This document shows, piece by piece, positions 62,053-64,000 of a DNA stretch of 64,000 bases. This stretch comes from Deltaproteobacteria bacterium. GTDB taxonomy: Bacteria; Myxococcota_A; Polyangia; GCA-2747355. The notes below the pieces were generated by a model, which was given only the letters and a program-made list of their open reading frames with translations, was not told the DNA's origin and made no database searches. The stretch's first letter is position 1. The number at the start of each line of letters is the position of its first letter. The position numbers and the translations under genes are program-made. Location of the stretch: the NCBI GenBank assembly GCA_020633415.1, contig JACKDQ010000005.1:1-64000 (forward strand), written 5' to 3'.

Positions 62053-62622
62053 TCAGCGCAACGGCGGAGCCGGGCGAAGCCGCCGCCGATAATGATGCTG
62101 ATGCTGATACGGGTAGTGCGGCCAATAGCCCCAGCCGGGGCTATAGTAGATGCCGTAATGGATCTCGGTTTGCGGGCCGTAGCGCGCCCGGTCGACAAAC
62201 TGCGGATCGACCCAGCGGCCTGGGATCCAGACGAAACCATCGCCCCAATAGACCCAAGCGCCTGGCCGCCAGAGCAACCCCGAGCGCGGCGCCTTGAGAT
62301 AACGCCCCTTGATCCAAACAAACTGAGCACCGTCAAAGTGCCAGTGCCCAGGCGCCCAAACCGACAGCTCATCGGGTGGCGCTGGAATGTGCTCGTGCTT
62401 CGCCGGCGGTGGGCGAAGCTTGACGAGCGGCCCGGGCGGCGGACCGAAGTCGTAGGGATAAAAGCAGCCGCCAAGGGCGGTTGCGGCGATCGACACGCAC
62501 AGTGCGCGCTGCCACAACGCGCGCTGCCAGATCTGACGCCAGCTGCCCTGACGAGAACTGTGCAGAGGAGAACTGTCCAGCGGAAAGCTATCCGGTAGAT
62601 GGTGTTTCGATTGTGGGCTCAT
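62053..62622 (-). CDS. YXWGXW-repeat lipoprotein
   Basis: 189 aa from ATG 62622. The long N-terminus precedes a lipobox ATALGGC (about residue 53). Repeats of the YXWGXW/WxPGxW type follow: WAPGHWHFDGAQFVWIKGRY, WRPGAWVYWGDGFVWIPGRW. The end is Tyr/His-rich (YWPHYPYQHQHHYRRR). An outer-membrane-linked family of unknown function. The start codon lies in a tandem repeat (62612-62662). A downstream start may be used, since the first 35 residues are not signal-like. Confidence 0.75.
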   Translation of the reverse strand: MSPQSKHHLPDSFPLDSSPLHSSRQGSWRQIWQRALWQRALCVSIAATALGGCFYPYDFGPPPGPLVKLRPPPAKHEHIPAPPDELSVWAPGHWHFDGAQFVWIKGRYLKAPRSGLLWRPGAWVYWGDGFVWIPGRWVDPQFVDRARYGPQTEIHYGIYYSPGWGYWPHYPYQHQHHYRRRLRPAPPLR

Positions 62623-62662
62623 GACTGTTGTGGGCTCATGACTGTCGTGGGCTCATGACTGT
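62612..62662. repeat. Three tandem 17-bp repeats over a start codon
   Basis: Unit tgtgggctcatgactgt at 62612, 62629 and 62646 (third copy begins with c). On the minus strand each unit supplies an ATG, but with a 17-base period only one is in frame with the YXWGXW gene. Copy-number change would shift the usable start. Confidence 0.85.
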
Positions 62663-62768
62663 CGCCTGCTCCCGTTGAAAGCCTAGCGCGCCGGGGCCAG
62701 TGCAACCAGGCGCGCGACGATCTTTTTTCCACTTGCTTGGCGGTGATGGATTCGGTACGCCAAGCCCC

Positions 62769-64000
62769 TTGGTATACGTGATCTTCACCGCAAGCATGGG
62801 GCGTCCGGCGCAGCTAAACCAGCTCCGTGCGCACCAAAGCTACCTGACCGAGCTCTCGACGCGCGGCACCTTGCTGTTTGCCGGCTCCTTCGACGAAAGC
62901 GGCGGCGGAATGATCGTCGTGCGCGCCGCGAGCATTCACGAGGCCACCGCGATCGCCCAGGGCGATCCGCTGATCGCCGCTGGGCTCGAGCGCTGTCAAA
63001 TCCGTCGGCTGAGTAGCGTGATCGATCCCAACAATCGGCTGGGTCCCTCGGAAGACGACGTCACGCTGATCCAGCCTGTGCCGGTGGTGGCGACCAAGGA
63101 TTCGTTTTCTGTGGCCGACGCCCTGACCGATGAACGCTTTGCCAGCTTCGCGGTGCAGTGCTTTGCCAAGAGCCAGCTCAGCGTCGATGACCCGCACCGC
63201 CAGGAATTCATCCAGGCGGCGCGCGAGCGCGGATTGCAGAAGCTGGTGCTGTTGCTCGACGACCAAGTCGTCGGCCAGCTTGAGCTCGCGCCCGCGGCTA
63301 CGTCGGGTCTGCCGATCGCCGGCGAAGGCGTGACCGTGATGCACTGCATGTGGGTCCCGGCAGCGTTTGGCAGCTTAGGGGTTGGGCAGCGACTCTGTCG
63401 CGAAGCGATGGAGCGCGCCGACCGCGGCTTGGCGACGATCGCTTTCGACAGCGACCACGGCTGGCTGCCGCGCTCCTTCTATGAGCGCCTGGGTTTTCGC
63501 CAGGTCGCCGAGACGCACACCGGGCGCTTTTTCGGTGAGACGCCGATCAACGCCTACCTGATGTGGAAGGCCAAAGGGAGCGGCTCTGATCTCGTGCCGC
63601 GCTGGGACGCCGCTCAGCTGGTCGATGGGGTTTCGTTTTGTCCGGCCTATCCATGGCTGTTTGGTAGCCAGCGTTATTGGGGCCGACGTTTCGCCTATCA
63701 CGTGCGGGTGGTTCGCCAGGGTTTGACGCGACCGGCCGTGCTCGAACAGTTCGCGCATCTGGCGCAGCGCGAGATCGATCATTGGACCGTCGTCGAACTT
63801 GGCCTGCCGGCCGCTGATCTGCGACCGGCGATCGAACGGATCCAGCAAGCACTCAGCGATGCCCCGACCTACTACGCCACGGTCAAGCACATCGAGGGCG
63901 ACGAGCTGTTCGTCGTCTTTCCCCATCGCGTATTCGACGTCAAACAAGACGCCGCAACCTGGGATGCCGCGATCCGTTATGGGTTGAGTTGCGGGATTCC
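62769..64000 (+). CDS. YCII-like domain fused to GNAT acetyltransferase, 3' end beyond window
   Basis: 410 codons open to the right edge. Start TTG 62769 (reading MVYVIFTASMGRPAQL) or GTG 62778. Residues about 1-80 resemble a YCII domain: QLRAHQSYLTELSTRGTLLF, AGSFDESGGGMIVV, ALGDP-like AIAQGDPLIAAGL. Residues about 95-275 are a GNAT domain: GVTVMHCMWVPAAFGSLGVG, QRLCREAMERA and FYERLGFRQV. A further domain (about 280-410) with CPAYPWLFGSQRYWGRR is unassigned; its Cys is in SFCPAYPW. The combination is unusual. Function unknown. Confidence 0.72.
   Translation, partial: MVYVIFTASMGRPAQLNQLRAHQSYLTELSTRGTLLFAGSFDESGGGMIVVRAASIHEATAIAQGDPLIAAGLERCQIRRLSSVIDPNNRLGPSEDDVTLIQPVPVVATKDSFSVADALTDERFASFAVQCFAKSQLSVDDPHRQEFIQAARERGLQKLVLLLDDQVVGQLELAPAATSGLPIAGEGVTVMHCMWVPAAFGSLGVGQRLCREAMERADRGLATIAFDSDHGWLPRSFYERLGFRQVAETHTGRFFGETPINAYLMWKAKGSGSDLVPRWDAAQLVDGVSFCPAYPWLFGSQRYWGRRFAYHVRVVRQGLTRPAVLEQFAHLAQREIDHWTVVELGLPAADLRPAIERIQQALSDAPTYYATVKHIEGDELFVVFPHRVFDVKQDAATWDAAIRYGLSCGI

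Overview
The window is 64 kb of GC-rich bacterial chromosome. The style points to Myxococcota or a related deltaproteobacterial lineage: several exported lipoproteins have Asp/Ala/Gly-rich linkers after the lipobox, kinase/regulator pairs and NtrC-type sigma-54 activators are frequent, TPR proteins are common, and the outer envelope is Gram-negative (beta-barrels, RND pumps). This placement is inferred from gene style; there is no rRNA in the window.

Layout. 1-2.1 kb: partial Cys-rich lipoprotein, IS200-like (RAYT) transposase, and a scar holding a copy of the 3' end of tRNA-Asp with its terminator plus an integrase remnant. 2.1-4.9 kb: phosphoesterase lipoprotein, acetyltransferase, peroxiredoxin. 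5.4-21.3 kb: one long, mostly overlapping operon for a Pel-type exopolysaccharide. pelD, pelE, pelF and pelG are recognisable. PelA is split into a GH114 lipoprotein and a separate deacetylase. PelB is split into TPR proteins and a free-standing barrel. No PelC is seen, PelD lacks the GGDEF-like half, and the operon begins with an FHA-GAF protein and ends with an extra exported hydrolase and a CoA-binding-type protein. 21.4-31.9 kb: nitrous oxide respiration, with a divergent Rrf2 regulator and membrane genes (a DUF59-NnrS fusion) facing a cytochrome c-nosZ-nosR-nosD-nosF-nosY-nosL operon. 31.9-36.1 kb: minus-strand operon of a Cys-rich protein, NADP-type glutamate dehydrogenase, a histidine kinase and an NtrC-type regulator, preceded by a consensus sigma-54 promoter. 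36.3-39.5 kb: RegB/RegA-like redox two-component system, then a YtkA-like lipoprotein and a barrel. 39.5-46.7 kb: metal-efflux region scarred by deletions (sigma-54 regulator fused out of frame to the last third of a CusA-type pump; complete CzcA-type pump; truncated adaptor). 46.8-56.9 kb: accessory genes, mostly small exported or Cys-rich proteins of unknown role, a potassium channel and a PEGA protein. 57.0-61.3 kb: TOPRIM primase-like protein, DUF3987 protein, excisionase and tyrosine integrase ending inside tRNA-Asp, next to tRNA-Val. 61.5-64 kb: chromosomal genes (GNAT, YXWGXW lipoprotein, YCII-GNAT fusion running off the end).

The most unusual points are: (i) a 23-bp direct repeat of the tRNA-Asp 3' end at 1449 and 61224, in the polarity expected of att sites, each followed by its own terminator, so about 59.8 kb may be, or be built from, integrated DNA; (ii) the rearranged Pel operon with its c-di-GMP receptor domain missing; (iii) the sigma-54-driven Cys-rich/gdhA/kinase/activator operon.
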